From positions 1,171,050 through 1,235,049 of the forward strand of contig NZ_HG428741.1 of NCBI RefSeq assembly GCF_000380245.2: a DNA stretch of 64,000 nt. The letters run 5' to 3'. The notes under the pieces were generated by a model. It did no database searches, was not told where the DNA came from, and saw only the letters and a list, made by a program, of their open reading frames with translations. Made by a program: the position numbers and the translations under genes. This document shows, piece after piece, positions 33,076 to 42,227 of this stretch (its first letter is position 1; every line of letters begins with the position of its first letter). Source of the stretch: Bacillus massiliigorillae (GTDB lineage Bacteria > Bacillota > Bacilli > Bacillales > DSM-1321).

Positions 33076-34317
33076 ATGAATGCTAAAAATATGAATGATA
33101 GACGAATAAGAGATAAAGAGGAAGTATTACAGCTTACTCAAAATCTAGTGAGAATAGAAAGTGTATATCGTCCTGAAGTTGAAGGAGGAAATGAAACAAA
33201 AGTAGCCCTTTATGTTGCAAACTATCTAAAGGATATAGGCATAGAGGTACATATTGAAGAAGTTGTACCTGGCCGTCCAAATGTAATCGGAATAGTAGAT
33301 TCCGGTCGTCCAGGAAAAACACTTCTTTTTGAAGGACATACAGATGTTGTAACGGAAGGGGATAGAAAAGCATGGCAATATGATCCCTTTGGTGCCGAAA
33401 TTGTTAATGGCAGAATGTATGGTAGAGGAACGAATGACACAAAAGGTAATCTAGCTTGTATGATTACTGCAGTTCATTCATTATTAAGAGACAAAGAAAA
33501 CTGGTCAGGGAAAATTATTTTATGTATTCCTTGTGACGAGGAAGGCTTAATGCTAGGAATTAAGGATTTTATTAAGCGTGGTTGGGCGAATGGAGTAGAC
33601 GGAGCTATAATTTGTGAGCCTGTAGAAAATGAAGTTTGTATTACTCAAAAGGGAGCTATGCGTATAGCTATTCATGTATACGGGAAAATGGCTCATGGTG
33701 CAATGCCTTTAAGTGGCATTAACCCCAACATTCGGATGGCTAAAATATTATACGAAATAGACAAACTTGAGACCCTTGAAAAAGAGCGGTTAGGAAAACA
33801 TCAAATGCTAGGCTGGCCTTCAATTACTCCAACTATTTTGAGAGGTCCAGTACACGGTGAACCACAAATTAATGTTGTTCCAGATCAATGTTACGCTACT
33901 TTTGATATACGTACTATTCCTGGACAAAATCATGAAGTATTGAAGGGACAATTACAAGCTATTTTAGATAGGCTAGCAATCGATGATGCTCATTTTCAAG
34001 CAAAGATGGAAGTAATAGAAGAACGCCCTTGGACTCTTACAAACTATGATGAGCCAATCGTAAATTCTGTTTCACAAGCTGTTGAGATAGTTACAGGGAA
34101 AAAGGCTGTATATAACGGGGTAGGCGGAGCAACTGACGGTACATTTCTTCATATGGCGGGAATTCCGATTGTAACAATAGGAGCTGGTGATCGAGAGATT
34201 CCGCATCAAATAAATGAGTATGTAGAAACTGATGAATTAGCGGAAACAACTGAAATTTATCGAACAGCTGCATTAATGTTCTTGAAAGAAGACGGTTTGA
34301 ACAATGAACGGAAATAA
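33076..34317 (+). CDS. M20-family ArgE/DapE-type metallohydrolase
   Basis: A 413-residue di-zinc amidohydrolase or deacylase. Zinc and catalytic motifs are FEGHTDVV, GRGTNDTKGNLACMI, CDEEG (general base and ligand glutamates), GGATDGTF, and a final histidine in IPHQINEYV. A dimerisation lid domain lies in the middle (KMAHGAMPLSGINP). The family removes acyl groups from amino acids or cleaves small peptides. It is the last gene of the DUF3311-symporter-amidohydrolase operon, which suggests stepwise removal of acyl or aminoacyl groups from the imported compound. The substrate is not determined. Confidence 0.9.
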   Translation: MNAKNMNDRRIRDKEEVLQLTQNLVRIESVYRPEVEGGNETKVALYVANYLKDIGIEVHIEEVVPGRPNVIGIVDSGRPGKTLLFEGHTDVVTEGDRKAWQYDPFGAEIVNGRMYGRGTNDTKGNLACMITAVHSLLRDKENWSGKIILCIPCDEEGLMLGIKDFIKRGWANGVDGAIICEPVENEVCITQKGAMRIAIHVYGKMAHGAMPLSGINPNIRMAKILYEIDKLETLEKERLGKHQMLGWPSITPTILRGPVHGEPQINVVPDQCYATFDIRTIPGQNHEVLKGQLQAILDRLAIDDAHFQAKMEVIEERPWTLTNYDEPIVNSVSQAVEIVTGKKAVYNGVGGATDGTFLHMAGIPIVTIGAGDREIPHQINEYVETDELAETTEIYRTAALMFLKEDGLNNERK

Positions 34318-34403
34318 AATTGCTATTATTCTTAAAGATATGTTTAATAGCATCTATTATAAACATAAGTAAATTTATAAGCCTGAAAAATTGATATATA
34401 AAG

Positions 34404-34421
34404 ACGTACCTTCGGGTGCGT
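34404..34421 (+). terminator. UUCG-loop terminator after the M20 gene
   Basis: ACGTACC (34404-34410) pairs with GGTGCGT (34415-34421, one G-U pair) across a TTCG tetraloop and is followed by a run of T. The rest of the gap up to the next gene is AT-rich and, apart from the promoter described below, shows nothing I can name. Confidence 0.8.
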
Positions 34422-34665
34422 TTTTATTATGTTAAGAGAATCTAAAGTTGGTTCTACTAAAATTTTGTATTTAACATTTATTATCATTAGTAGGATATTT
34501 GTTGTTAATAGTTTTTGTCTCTTTTATGAAATAAGTATAAATTACCCCATTAAATACATAAAGATCAAAGTCACACCGCATTCTTAAATAACTATAATCA
34601 ATTCTTATTACATCAAAAAAAAGTCTTTACCCGATATTTTTACTGAATATTCAGAAAATAACCTA

Positions 34666-34696
34666 TTGACATGGAGTTTAATCGAACAATTAGTAT
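34666..34696 (+). promoter_or_regulatory. 19-bp-spacer promoter of the second MATE/amidohydrolase operon
   Basis: TTGACA (34666-34671) and TAGTAT (34691-34696) are 19 bp apart. The flank and spacer match the promoter at 13698-13728 (CCTATTGACAT plus 12 of 19 spacer bases). The two operons are therefore probably controlled by the same MerR-type activator. Confidence 0.65.
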
Positions 34697-34744
34697 TAAG
34701 TATAGTATTTTTAAATGAGCTATAAAGATGAATGGGGGTACAAA

Positions 34745-36166
34745 ATGGAGAATATCGATGTTCAAGAACAATCTAATATTGACTCTAAAATACTTGAAAA
34801 TAGGGAATTAGGTACGAAAAACATTAGTAGTCTATTTTATCGTTATATTACTTTCGCTATTTTAGGTAACATTTTTTTGGTAATACCTACATTTATTGAT
34901 GGAAATATCTTAGGACAGTTGGGGCCAGAAAAAATGGCAGGTGTTGGTATTGGGTTAACAATTCTAGTCCTTTCTCGTGCGATAGGTACATTTATTGGGG
35001 TCGGAACTGGAGCTGTTGTTGCTTTAAGATTAGGGGCAGGAAAAATTGAGGAAGCAAGAGGAATAGTTGGTCAATTAATATGGTTTGGCGTAATCTTGTC
35101 GACGGTTATCGCTATTCTTGGTTATGTCAATAATGAATCTATAATGCGTTTTTTTGGGGCAAATGATGTGACACTACCATTTGCAATGCAATATGGAAAA
35201 CATATATGGATTGCTTTTCCTTTTCAAGTTTTAGCAATTATTCTTGGTATTCTAGCTATTCTTGATGAACGCCCTGCACTTAGTATGATGAGTTGGTTAG
35301 TTGGAGCCATTGTAGCAGCAATTACTGAACTCATCCTTTTTCATAAATTCCATTACGGAGTTGCAGCTTCTGCTTGGTCTGGTGTTATCGGTCCATCATT
35401 TCCGAGTCTATTAATCTTCTATTTTATTTTTAGTAAGTCTTTATTAAAACCTAAATTAAAAGATATTAGAATCAAGATGACAAGTCTTAAAGAAGTAAGT
35501 GCTACAGGTTTTGCCTCATTCGCAATTCAAATAACTCTGTTTATTGCAATGATTGTGATTAATAATTTATTAGTTTCATTAGGTGGCGAGTTACACGTAT
35601 CTGCTTTTACAATACAAAATGCATATATAACCAATTTTCTTATGTTTGTAGTTATGGGAATAACAACTGGGATTCAACCATTAATTAGTTATAATTATGG
35701 TGCTCAACTTTACCAACGAGTAAATAGAATTACTTCATTAGGACTGAAATTCTCCTTCTTAATTACACTATTCTTGACTTTACTTATATATTTCTTTACT
35801 GATTCAATAGTTGCTTTTTTTACAGGTGGAGATATAGCTTTACAAGATCTTGGTGTATGGTCAACAAGGGTATTTAATATATCTTTCCCTCTGGCAGCAA
35901 TCATCTTATTTATATCATGTTACTTTCAAGCAATTGAAGAAAATGTAAAAGCAACCTTTATAGCATTAGGAAGATCTTTTATTTTTTCATTACCATTAAT
36001 CTACATTCTTTCAAAATACATAGGGGTAAATGGTGTATGGTACGCAATTCCTATTGCAGATGTCATCACATTCTTAATAGCAATTTATTTTATGTCCAAG
36101 GAGTTTCGAAGATTAAAACATCTTAAAGAAATTGAATATTCAGATACAAAAGAAGTTTCTAGTTAA
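34745..36166 (+). CDS. MATE family transporter, copy 2
   Basis: A 473-residue MATE exporter with the same length as, and strong similarity to, the copy at 18231-19652 throughout (for example FYRYITFAILGNIFL, GELHVSAFTIQN and QPLISYNYGA). The start ATG at 34745 gives MENIDVQEQSN, aligned with MKHIDVQEQSN of copy 1, and GGGGG lies upstream. The longer open frame from 34715 lacks such support. It is followed by amidohydrolase copy 4. It probably moves the same class of amine or amide compound as copy 1. Confidence 0.9.
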   Translation: MENIDVQEQSNIDSKILENRELGTKNISSLFYRYITFAILGNIFLVIPTFIDGNILGQLGPEKMAGVGIGLTILVLSRAIGTFIGVGTGAVVALRLGAGKIEEARGIVGQLIWFGVILSTVIAILGYVNNESIMRFFGANDVTLPFAMQYGKHIWIAFPFQVLAIILGILAILDERPALSMMSWLVGAIVAAITELILFHKFHYGVAASAWSGVIGPSFPSLLIFYFIFSKSLLKPKLKDIRIKMTSLKEVSATGFASFAIQITLFIAMIVINNLLVSLGGELHVSAFTIQNAYITNFLMFVVMGITTGIQPLISYNYGAQLYQRVNRITSLGLKFSFLITLFLTLLIYFFTDSIVAFFTGGDIALQDLGVWSTRVFNISFPLAAIILFISCYFQAIEENVKATFIALGRSFIFSLPLIYILSKYIGVNGVWYAIPIADVITFLIAIYFMSKEFRRLKHLKEIEYSDTKEVSS

Positions 36167-36210
36167 ACTTGTTATTTATCTGAATATTATAAAAATCAAT
36201 TGGGGGAAAA

Positions 36211-37836
36211 ATGATGAATACAAAAAAAGCGGATATTGTCCTTTCAAGTAATGCAGTCTTTACTGGACTCACTGATAAACCTGAGGTAGCTTCTATAGCA
36301 ATTATTGACAATAAAATTGAAGCAATAGGATCTAATGAGGAAATGATTTCTTATATAGGTAAGGATACAAAAGTATATTCTTTCGAAGATCAATTAATTA
36401 TGCCTGGATTTCATGATTTTCATTTACACATTAACGATGGAAGTATACAAATGGATAGTATCATTTTAATAGATGTAAATTCTGAAGAGGAAGCTGCAGA
36501 AATGGTACGTCAATTTGCTGAGACAAGACCTGAGGAACCTTGGATTATAGGTTTTACTTGGTTTCATGAAAATTGGGAGAATAAACAGTTACCATCTGTA
36601 GCTTCACTTGATCGTGTGCTTCCGGATAGACCAGTGATTCTATTGCATGCGGAGGGTCATTATGGTTGGGTAAATAGTAAAGCTTTAGAAATAATGGGGA
36701 TTAATCGTGACACGCCAAATCCAGCATTTGGAGAGTTTGCTAAAGATGAGAAAGGTGAATTGACAGGAATACTCTACGAGAAGGCAATGGATTTAATTTT
36801 TAAAGGTGCATATGATTTTTCACGTGAAAAAAAAATAGCTATGTTAAAAAGATTTTTCCAGCTATCGGCTGAATTAGGTGTTACATCATTAAATGATTTG
36901 TATGCTCCGTCTAGCGAAATTTTGGAGGACTATGAATTATTTAAAGAATTAGAGGAGACAGGAGATTTAACAGCTCGAATTCATCTTTTTCCAGCTTTAA
37001 ACGGTGATTTAGAACGGGCTAAACAATTAAGAGATACTTATTCATCTAATATGCTACAGGTTTCCGGATTAAAACAGTTTATCGATGGAGTTATTTCGGG
37101 GTATACTGCTTTTTTACTAGAACCATATGCAGATAAACCTGAAACAAGAGGAAGTACAGCTTTCTCACCAGAATTGATAAAAAAATGGGTATTAGAAGCG
37201 GATCGTGAGGATTTTAGTATTCGATTCCATGCAATTGGTGATGGAAGTGTGCGCTTAGCACTAGATGCATATGAAGATGCACAAAAAATAAACGGTGTAA
37301 GGGATTCTCGCCATGCCATTGAGCACATAGAAACGATTCACCCAGATGATATTTGTCGTTTTAAACAGCTAGGTGTTATTGCATCAATGCAGCCTTTCCA
37401 TTTTGTTGCAGAAGAAGCAAAAGAGTTGTTTAATTCTCGACTAGGGGAAGAAAGAAATAAAATTACATGGCCAGTTAACTCTCTGAAGAATGCTGGTGCA
37501 ACATTAGCGTTTGGTAGTGATTTTCCAATTGTGGAACTGAATCCTTTGTCAGAAATTTATGCTGCTGTAACAAGATCACTTAGTATGACATCTCAGGAAA
37601 AAGTATGGAATATAGATGAACGCATTTCACTTTCCGATGCTCTAAAAGCTTATACGTATGGTCCTGCATATGGGACATTCAGAGAAAAAGAACTTGGAAC
37701 ATTAGAAGCGGGTAAATTAGCTGACATTATAGTATTAGATAGAAATTTATTCGAAGTACCAGAGAAGGAAATTTTAGATGCAAAAGTAGGGTTAACAATT
37801 ATGAATGGAAATATCGTTTTTGAACGAAATGTATAA
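36211..37836 (+). CDS. YtcJ-type amidohydrolase, copy 4
   Basis: A 541-residue metal-dependent amidohydrolase, sister of copy 2 at 21556. Metal ligands are His71 and His73 (GFHDFHLH), HAIGDG, HAIEHIE and the aspartate in GSDFP. Between copies 2 and 4 some active-site loop positions differ (FSWNNES against FTWFHEN, HVDCHFAW against HAEGHYGW), so the two may accept different side chains. GGGGG lies before a double ATG. It is co-transcribed with MATE copy 2 and followed by a terminator. Confidence 0.9.
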   Translation: MMNTKKADIVLSSNAVFTGLTDKPEVASIAIIDNKIEAIGSNEEMISYIGKDTKVYSFEDQLIMPGFHDFHLHINDGSIQMDSIILIDVNSEEEAAEMVRQFAETRPEEPWIIGFTWFHENWENKQLPSVASLDRVLPDRPVILLHAEGHYGWVNSKALEIMGINRDTPNPAFGEFAKDEKGELTGILYEKAMDLIFKGAYDFSREKKIAMLKRFFQLSAELGVTSLNDLYAPSSEILEDYELFKELEETGDLTARIHLFPALNGDLERAKQLRDTYSSNMLQVSGLKQFIDGVISGYTAFLLEPYADKPETRGSTAFSPELIKKWVLEADREDFSIRFHAIGDGSVRLALDAYEDAQKINGVRDSRHAIEHIETIHPDDICRFKQLGVIASMQPFHFVAEEAKELFNSRLGEERNKITWPVNSLKNAGATLAFGSDFPIVELNPLSEIYAAVTRSLSMTSQEKVWNIDERISLSDALKAYTYGPAYGTFREKELGTLEAGKLADIIVLDRNLFEVPEKEILDAKVGLTIMNGNIVFERNV

Positions 37837-37878
37837 AAAGATTGCTCCCTAAATGGAGTAATACAATGCAAAAAGATA

Positions 37879-37912
37879 AAAAGAGTCCTAGTTTTTGAGC
37901 TAGGGCTCTTTT
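37879..37912 (+). terminator. terminator of the second MATE/amidohydrolase operon
   Basis: AAAAGAGTCCTAG (37879-37891) pairs with CTAGGGCTCTTTT (37900-37912, one G-U pair), ending in T residues. Confidence 0.8.
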
Positions 37913-38001
37913 ATTACCTATCAATTATTAGTTTTAGAGGATTTATGTTTAATTCAAAAGATAATTGAAAACAATGATGAAAGAAATAAAGTAGAGTACC
38001 A

Positions 38002-38125
38002 CTGACCGTATGGGATTTTTTCAAGTGCGATTTTGTGACACTAGGAAATGTTTATGATAACCATATGCTTCAACCGTTAGTTGAAAAGGTGTTTGGAATA
38101 AAGGTAATTCCAAACACCTCTTGTC
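38002..38125 (+). pseudogene. fragment resembling an IS1182-type transposase
   Basis: In one frame around 38026-38125 the DNA reads FKCDFVTLGNVYDNHMLQPL and then VEKVFGIKVIPNTSC. This matches the pattern of IS1182-family transposases around the DDE second aspartate (CDxxxFVLxxxVTxGNVHDSxxF). No start, ends or terminal inverted repeats are left. The stretch also contains a 13-bp inverted repeat (38087-38099 with 38107-38119). It is an old remnant between the catabolic island and the sigma-54 regulator. The remaining bases of the gap (37913-38001 and 38126-38265) show only a small hairpin (TTAGTGA 38145-38151, TCACTAA 38161-38167). Confidence 0.4.
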
Positions 38126-38265
38126 TACACTCTGAAGGGTAAACTTAGTGATCTATTTGTTCACTAAACAAAATTTAAAAGGATATAGGGGAGTGAGTTG
38201 ATTCCCTCTCGAATCGTCCATTGCTAGGAGAAAGAAAACTTCATGTATCAAGGGTTTCTGGCTTT

Positions 38266-39672
38266 TTATTTTGTCGGAATATCAATACCCAATTTGTCTA
38301 TCTTCCGATATAAAGTTCTAATACTTAGCCCTAATTCTTTCGCTACTTGAGTCTTTCCTCCATAATCATAGCCATATTGAGCTAACTTTTGAATAATAGT
38401 TTCTTTTTCTGATTCCTTTAAAAAATCTTTTTCTGTTTGAATAGGTTGAATATTAGCATTTAAATCACATAAAAAATCTGGTAGTGATGATGCTGTCAAT
38501 TCCATCGTTCTTTCCATATTCATGCTATATTCAATCACATTTTCTAACTCGCGTATATTACCGGGCCAATGATATTTCTTTAACTTCTTCAAAAAGTCCT
38601 TGTTGTATGTTTGAATGAATTTTCCCGTTCTCATTTGCAATTTTTCCATTAAGATTTCGAGTAAATCTTCTAAATCCTCTTTTCGTTCTCTTAATGGCGG
38701 CAAATGGAATGGAATAACATTAAGCCTGTAATAAAGATCGGAGCGAAATTGTTTGGATTCTATTAATTGGGATAACGGCTGGTTCGTTGCTGCAATGATT
38801 CGTACATTGACTTTCTTTGTATGTGTTCCTCCAATTCTGCGTACCATTCCATCCTGCAATACTTTTAACAGCTTTGGTTGCAGATGAATCGGAAGGTCTC
38901 CAATTTCATCTAAAAAAAGAGTTCCTCTATCAGCTAACTCGAAAAATCCTGGCTTTCCTTTTTTTCTTGCTCCTGTAAAGGCTCCTTCTTCATAACCAAA
39001 TAATTCGCTTTCAAATAGTGTTTCAGGAATGCTCGAACAATTTATTTCGATAAAATCACCTTTACGAAACATACTTTGCTCATGAATAAGCTTTGCTAAT
39101 AAACTTTTACCTGTTCCCGTTTCCCCTGTTATAAAAATAGAGGAAGAGCTATTCTTAATGTTTTTAATATTTTCCTTTAATTTGTTCAATGTAATGCTGT
39201 TACCTAAAATATATTCCGTTTTTTCTTGTTTTGCTGGGGATATACTTTCGAAACCATCTATCCCTTGTACGATACCAATAATAATATCGCTTAATTGTGA
39301 CATCCAATAACTATACTCTTTTTGACGATTGATTAATTTCTCTTGGCCATCTGGAGAAAAACTTACAAAAGATAGATAGCCGAAGTGCTTTCCATTTCGT
39401 ACAATGCTAATTACGATTTCGGCTGTTGAAGGACATTTTTTTTGAAAATGACAACCACGACAAATACTCATATGACCTGGCTTTTTGACAAAGTTAACTG
39501 GATACTCATATTGTTTTTGGAAAAAAGGTAAATGAACACGATTTCCTTTCTTCAGCTTGTATTCCTCTGTCGATACTGTTATTACGCCTTTCGGGTCAAA
39601 GAAAGCGATTTCGATTTGTAAAAGGTCTGAAAAAGTTTGTATCGTTTTACTAATCACAGTGATTGAAGACAA
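38266..39672 (-). CDS. sigma-54 dependent transcriptional activator with cysteine-containing sensor domain
   Basis: A 468-residue enhancer-binding protein. The N-terminal sensor (residues 1 to about 140) looks PocR/GAF-like and contains CRGCHFQKKC (Cys71, Cys74, Cys80), suited to binding metal or an Fe-S cluster or sensing redox. The AAA+ domain has Walker A GETGTGKS (183-190), the sigma-54 contact loop GAFTGA (230-235), Walker B TLFLDEIG (251-258) and the arginine finger region PLRERKEDL. A Fis-type HTH lies at about 440-461. It starts at a TTG with GGGAGG nine bases upstream and diverges from the SDR-GcvP-like operon, which has a -24/-12 promoter. It should therefore activate that operon. 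Confidence 0.92.
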   Translation of the reverse strand: MSSITVISKTIQTFSDLLQIEIAFFDPKGVITVSTEEYKLKKGNRVHLPFFQKQYEYPVNFVKKPGHMSICRGCHFQKKCPSTAEIVISIVRNGKHFGYLSFVSFSPDGQEKLINRQKEYSYWMSQLSDIIIGIVQGIDGFESISPAKQEKTEYILGNSITLNKLKENIKNIKNSSSSIFITGETGTGKSLLAKLIHEQSMFRKGDFIEINCSSIPETLFESELFGYEEGAFTGARKKGKPGFFELADRGTLFLDEIGDLPIHLQPKLLKVLQDGMVRRIGGTHTKKVNVRIIAATNQPLSQLIESKQFRSDLYYRLNVIPFHLPPLRERKEDLEDLLEILMEKLQMRTGKFIQTYNKDFLKKLKKYHWPGNIRELENVIEYSMNMERTMELTASSLPDFLCDLNANIQPIQTEKDFLKESEKETIIQKLAQYGYDYGGKTQVAKELGLSIRTLYRKIDKLGIDIPTK

Positions 39673-39863
39673 TAGAAAATCCTCCCTTTTATAAAAAATA
39701 TAGTAGTTTCCTAAGTTTCAAATCATAAAAACAACGAAATCGCTTGGAGACAAGATTTTTTCATAATACATAATCTACCATTCTAAATATAAACATTCTA
39801 GTTCTTATGATGTACAGAACGGTTCCTTGTATTTTTACAAGTATAAGTAAATACAATATTTTT

Positions 39864-39897
39864 TGTCAATTCTTTATATTTTTGACAAAAATGTCAA
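39864..39897. promoter_or_regulatory. candidate activator binding sites (TGTCAA/TTGACA repeats)
   Basis: Three copies of the half-site TGTCAA occur: TGTCAA at 39864-39869, TTGACA at 39882-39887 and TGTCAA at 39892-39897. The last two form a perfect palindrome around AAAA. They lie 50-90 bp upstream of the -24/-12 promoter, a usual position for a sigma-54 enhancer. A second palindrome, CTTGTA/TACAAG, lies near 39827-39842. Which one is bound is not known. Confidence 0.5.
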
Positions 39898-39948
39898 GCT
39901 CATCTGCTTCTGACTACTAAAATTCGCTGATATATCAACACTATTAAG

Positions 39949-39965
39949 TTGGCATAATTATTGCA
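39949..39965 (+). promoter_or_regulatory. sigma-54 (-24/-12) promoter
   Basis: TTGGCATAATTATTGCA fits the sigma-54 consensus TTGGCAC-N4-TTGCA, with the invariant GG and GC ten bases apart. It lies 37 bp before the start of the SDR gene and next to the divergent gene for a sigma-54 activator. Confidence 0.88.
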
Positions 39966-40001
39966 TTAATAACTATCAACACACCTTAAGGAGGTTATTG
40001 T

Positions 40002-40778
40002 ATGGAAAAAGACTATATTCAATTAAAAGATAAAGTCTCGGTAGTTACTGGTGCAGCATCTGGTATAGGCTATGCAACAGCAGAGCTTCTAGCCGAAGTA
40101 GGCTCTAAGGTTATTCTTCTAGATATTGATAGTGAGAAGGGCAACCAAGCTGCACAAAACCTGAGAGATAAAGGCTATCAGGTAGACTTCTTAAAATGTG
40201 ATGTAACAAGCTCCCACGATTGTCAGCATGTTAGTGAAGAAATTAATCGTAAGTACGGTAACGTTTACGTGCTTTTTAATAATGCTGGCATTATAAAACG
40301 AAAAACTGTAGTTGATTTAGAAGAAGCTGAATGGGATTCAGTCATCAATGTTTCATTAAAAGGTGTCTATCTCTTATCTAAATACATTATTCCTCTTATG
40401 GCTTCTGGTGAAGGTGGAAGCATTATCAATACAGGCTCAGGTTGGGGATTAAAAGGTGGAGATAAGGCTGCAGCCTATTGTGCTGCAAAAGCCGGTGTCG
40501 TTAATCTAACAAAAGCAATGGCAATTGATCATGGTCCACAAAATATTCGGGTCAATTGTATTTGTCCAGGAGATACAGATACACCGTTACTAAGAGATGA
40601 AGCCAAACAATTACAGCTAGATGAAGGCGCATTTCTTAAAGACTCTGCCATAGATCGACCATTAGCAAGGCTTGGCACACCTCGTGACATAGCAAAAGGC
40701 GTCTTGTTCTTAGCAAGTGATTTATCTAGTTGGATGACAGGTACAGAACTCGTTGTTGACGGTGGAGGTTTAGCGTAA
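40002..40778 (+). CDS. SDR-family NAD(P) oxidoreductase 1
   Basis: A 258-residue classical short-chain dehydrogenase/reductase. Cofactor motif TGAASGIG (about residues 14-21), NNAG motif (FNNAGI), catalytic Tyr-X3-Lys in AYCAAKAG, and CPGDTDTPL after it. The acidic residue after strand 2 (LLDIDSEKG) suggests NAD rather than NADP. It is the first gene behind the sigma-54 promoter, with AAGGAGG upstream, and is followed by the GcvP-like pair. It probably oxidises an alcohol or hydroxy acid in the same pathway. The substrate is unknown. Confidence 0.9.
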   Translation: MEKDYIQLKDKVSVVTGAASGIGYATAELLAEVGSKVILLDIDSEKGNQAAQNLRDKGYQVDFLKCDVTSSHDCQHVSEEINRKYGNVYVLFNNAGIIKRKTVVDLEEAEWDSVINVSLKGVYLLSKYIIPLMASGEGGSIINTGSGWGLKGGDKAAAYCAAKAGVVNLTKAMAIDHGPQNIRVNCICPGDTDTPLLRDEAKQLQLDEGAFLKDSAIDRPLARLGTPRDIAKGVLFLASDLSSWMTGTELVVDGGGLA

Positions 40779-40807
40779 TTATTTAAATTTTACTAGGAGG
40801 TATTACT

Positions 40808-42196
40808 ATGACAAAGAAGGTACATCCTTACATACCTAATATGGTACCAGAGGTAAAAGAGGAAATGTTAAAAGAAATTGGCGTTGAGTCAACAATGGAG
40901 TTGTATTCATGTATTCCTGAAGAATTACTCTTTCAAGGAGAAATGAACATACCAAAAGCTTTAACAGAGCATGAACTTCGCCGCCATATTGATGGTTTAT
41001 TAAATAAAAATGCTAGTGCTAATGAGTATTTGAACTTTCTAGGAGCTGGTTGCTGGCAACATTTTGTCCCTGCTGTATGTGATGAAATCAATCAACGATC
41101 TGAATTTTTAACAGCATACGCTGGAGAACCATATGAGGACCATGGTCGCTATCAAGCATTGTTTGAATATCAAAGTTTATTAGCAGAATTGGTAGATATG
41201 GATGTAGTAAATGTTCCTACATTCGACTGGGGTCAGGCTGCAGCTACCTCTTTACGAATGGCAGGTCGCATAACGGGTAGAAAGAAAGTTCTTCTAGCTA
41301 AAACGGTCTCTCCTGAACGAGCAAAAATTATCGTCAATTATGGTACACCTGAACTCGAATTTGGCGAAATCGGTAATGACAAAGATACAGGTCTTCTAAA
41401 TCTAGACGAATTAAAGAACCAAATTTTTGATGACGTAGCAGCCATTTATTTTGAGAATCCATCCTATTTAGGGTTTATTGAATCACAAGGAACTGAAATT
41501 TCCGAGATTGCTAGAAAACATGGTGTACTTATAGTCGTTGGCGCTGATCCGATTTCATTAGGGGTACTGACTCCGCCAAGCCGCTACGGAGCAGATATCG
41601 TTTGTGGTGATCTTCAACCACTTGGCATGCACATGAACTACAGTGGTGGTCAAGCTGGATTCATTGCAACAAGAAATGAAGAAAAATTCGTAAATGAATT
41701 TCCTTCCCGTCTGTTCGGTATCGTACCTACGGTGAAAGAAGGAGAGTATGGATTTGGCGATGTAGCTTATGATCGAACATCATTCGCTTTACGAGAAAAA
41801 GGCAAAGAATCGGTTGGTACGCAAACAGCTTTATGGGGCATTACTGCTGGTGTTTACTTAGCTTTATTAGGACCAAATGGCATGTATGAACTAGGGCAAA
41901 CTATTATGCAAAATAGCCAATATGCTGTCAAAAAGCTGAATAAAGTTCCTGGAGTAAAAGGTTCAAGATTAAATTCACCTTTCTTTAAAGAATTTATCGT
42001 CGATTTTAATGGGACAAATCTTTCTGTGGAAACCATTAATGAGAGGTTACTAGAAAGAAAGATTTTTGGAGGCAAAGATCTTTCTAACGAATTTCCTGAG
42101 TATGGCCAAGCTGCGCTCTACTGTATAACGGAAGTTCATACACAAGAAGATATTGACCAACTAATTACTGCTCTAGAGGAAATAGTGAAAAATTAA
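40808..42196 (+). CDS. glycine decarboxylase subunit 1-like PLP protein (GcvPA paralogue)
   Basis: A 462-residue protein of the GcvPA family (aminomethyl-transferring glycine dehydrogenase subunit 1). The opening YIPNMVPEVKEEMLKEIGV, the NFLGAGCWQHFVPAVCDEI segment and GDLQPLGMHMNYSGG are recognisable. In the glycine cleavage system this subunit forms the P-protein with GcvPB. Here no gcvT or gcvH is nearby, and the gene sits under sigma-54 control with SDR genes. It may therefore act on another small amino acid or feed another carrier. RBS AGGAGG. The true substrate is not clear. Confidence 0.88.
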   Translation: MTKKVHPYIPNMVPEVKEEMLKEIGVESTMELYSCIPEELLFQGEMNIPKALTEHELRRHIDGLLNKNASANEYLNFLGAGCWQHFVPAVCDEINQRSEFLTAYAGEPYEDHGRYQALFEYQSLLAELVDMDVVNVPTFDWGQAAATSLRMAGRITGRKKVLLAKTVSPERAKIIVNYGTPELEFGEIGNDKDTGLLNLDELKNQIFDDVAAIYFENPSYLGFIESQGTEISEIARKHGVLIVVGADPISLGVLTPPSRYGADIVCGDLQPLGMHMNYSGGQAGFIATRNEEKFVNEFPSRLFGIVPTVKEGEYGFGDVAYDRTSFALREKGKESVGTQTALWGITAGVYLALLGPNGMYELGQTIMQNSQYAVKKLNKVPGVKGSRLNSPFFKEFIVDFNGTNLSVETINERLLERKIFGGKDLSNEFPEYGQAALYCITEVHTQEDIDQLITALEEIVKN

Positions 42197-42227
42197 AACG
42201 CGTATTGAGGAGAGGAGATTCTATCTC

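Noticed and set aside
38087..38119. A 13-bp inverted repeat as a terminator
   Set aside because: No T-run follows on either strand, and it falls within the transposase-like remnant; kept only as part of that remnant.
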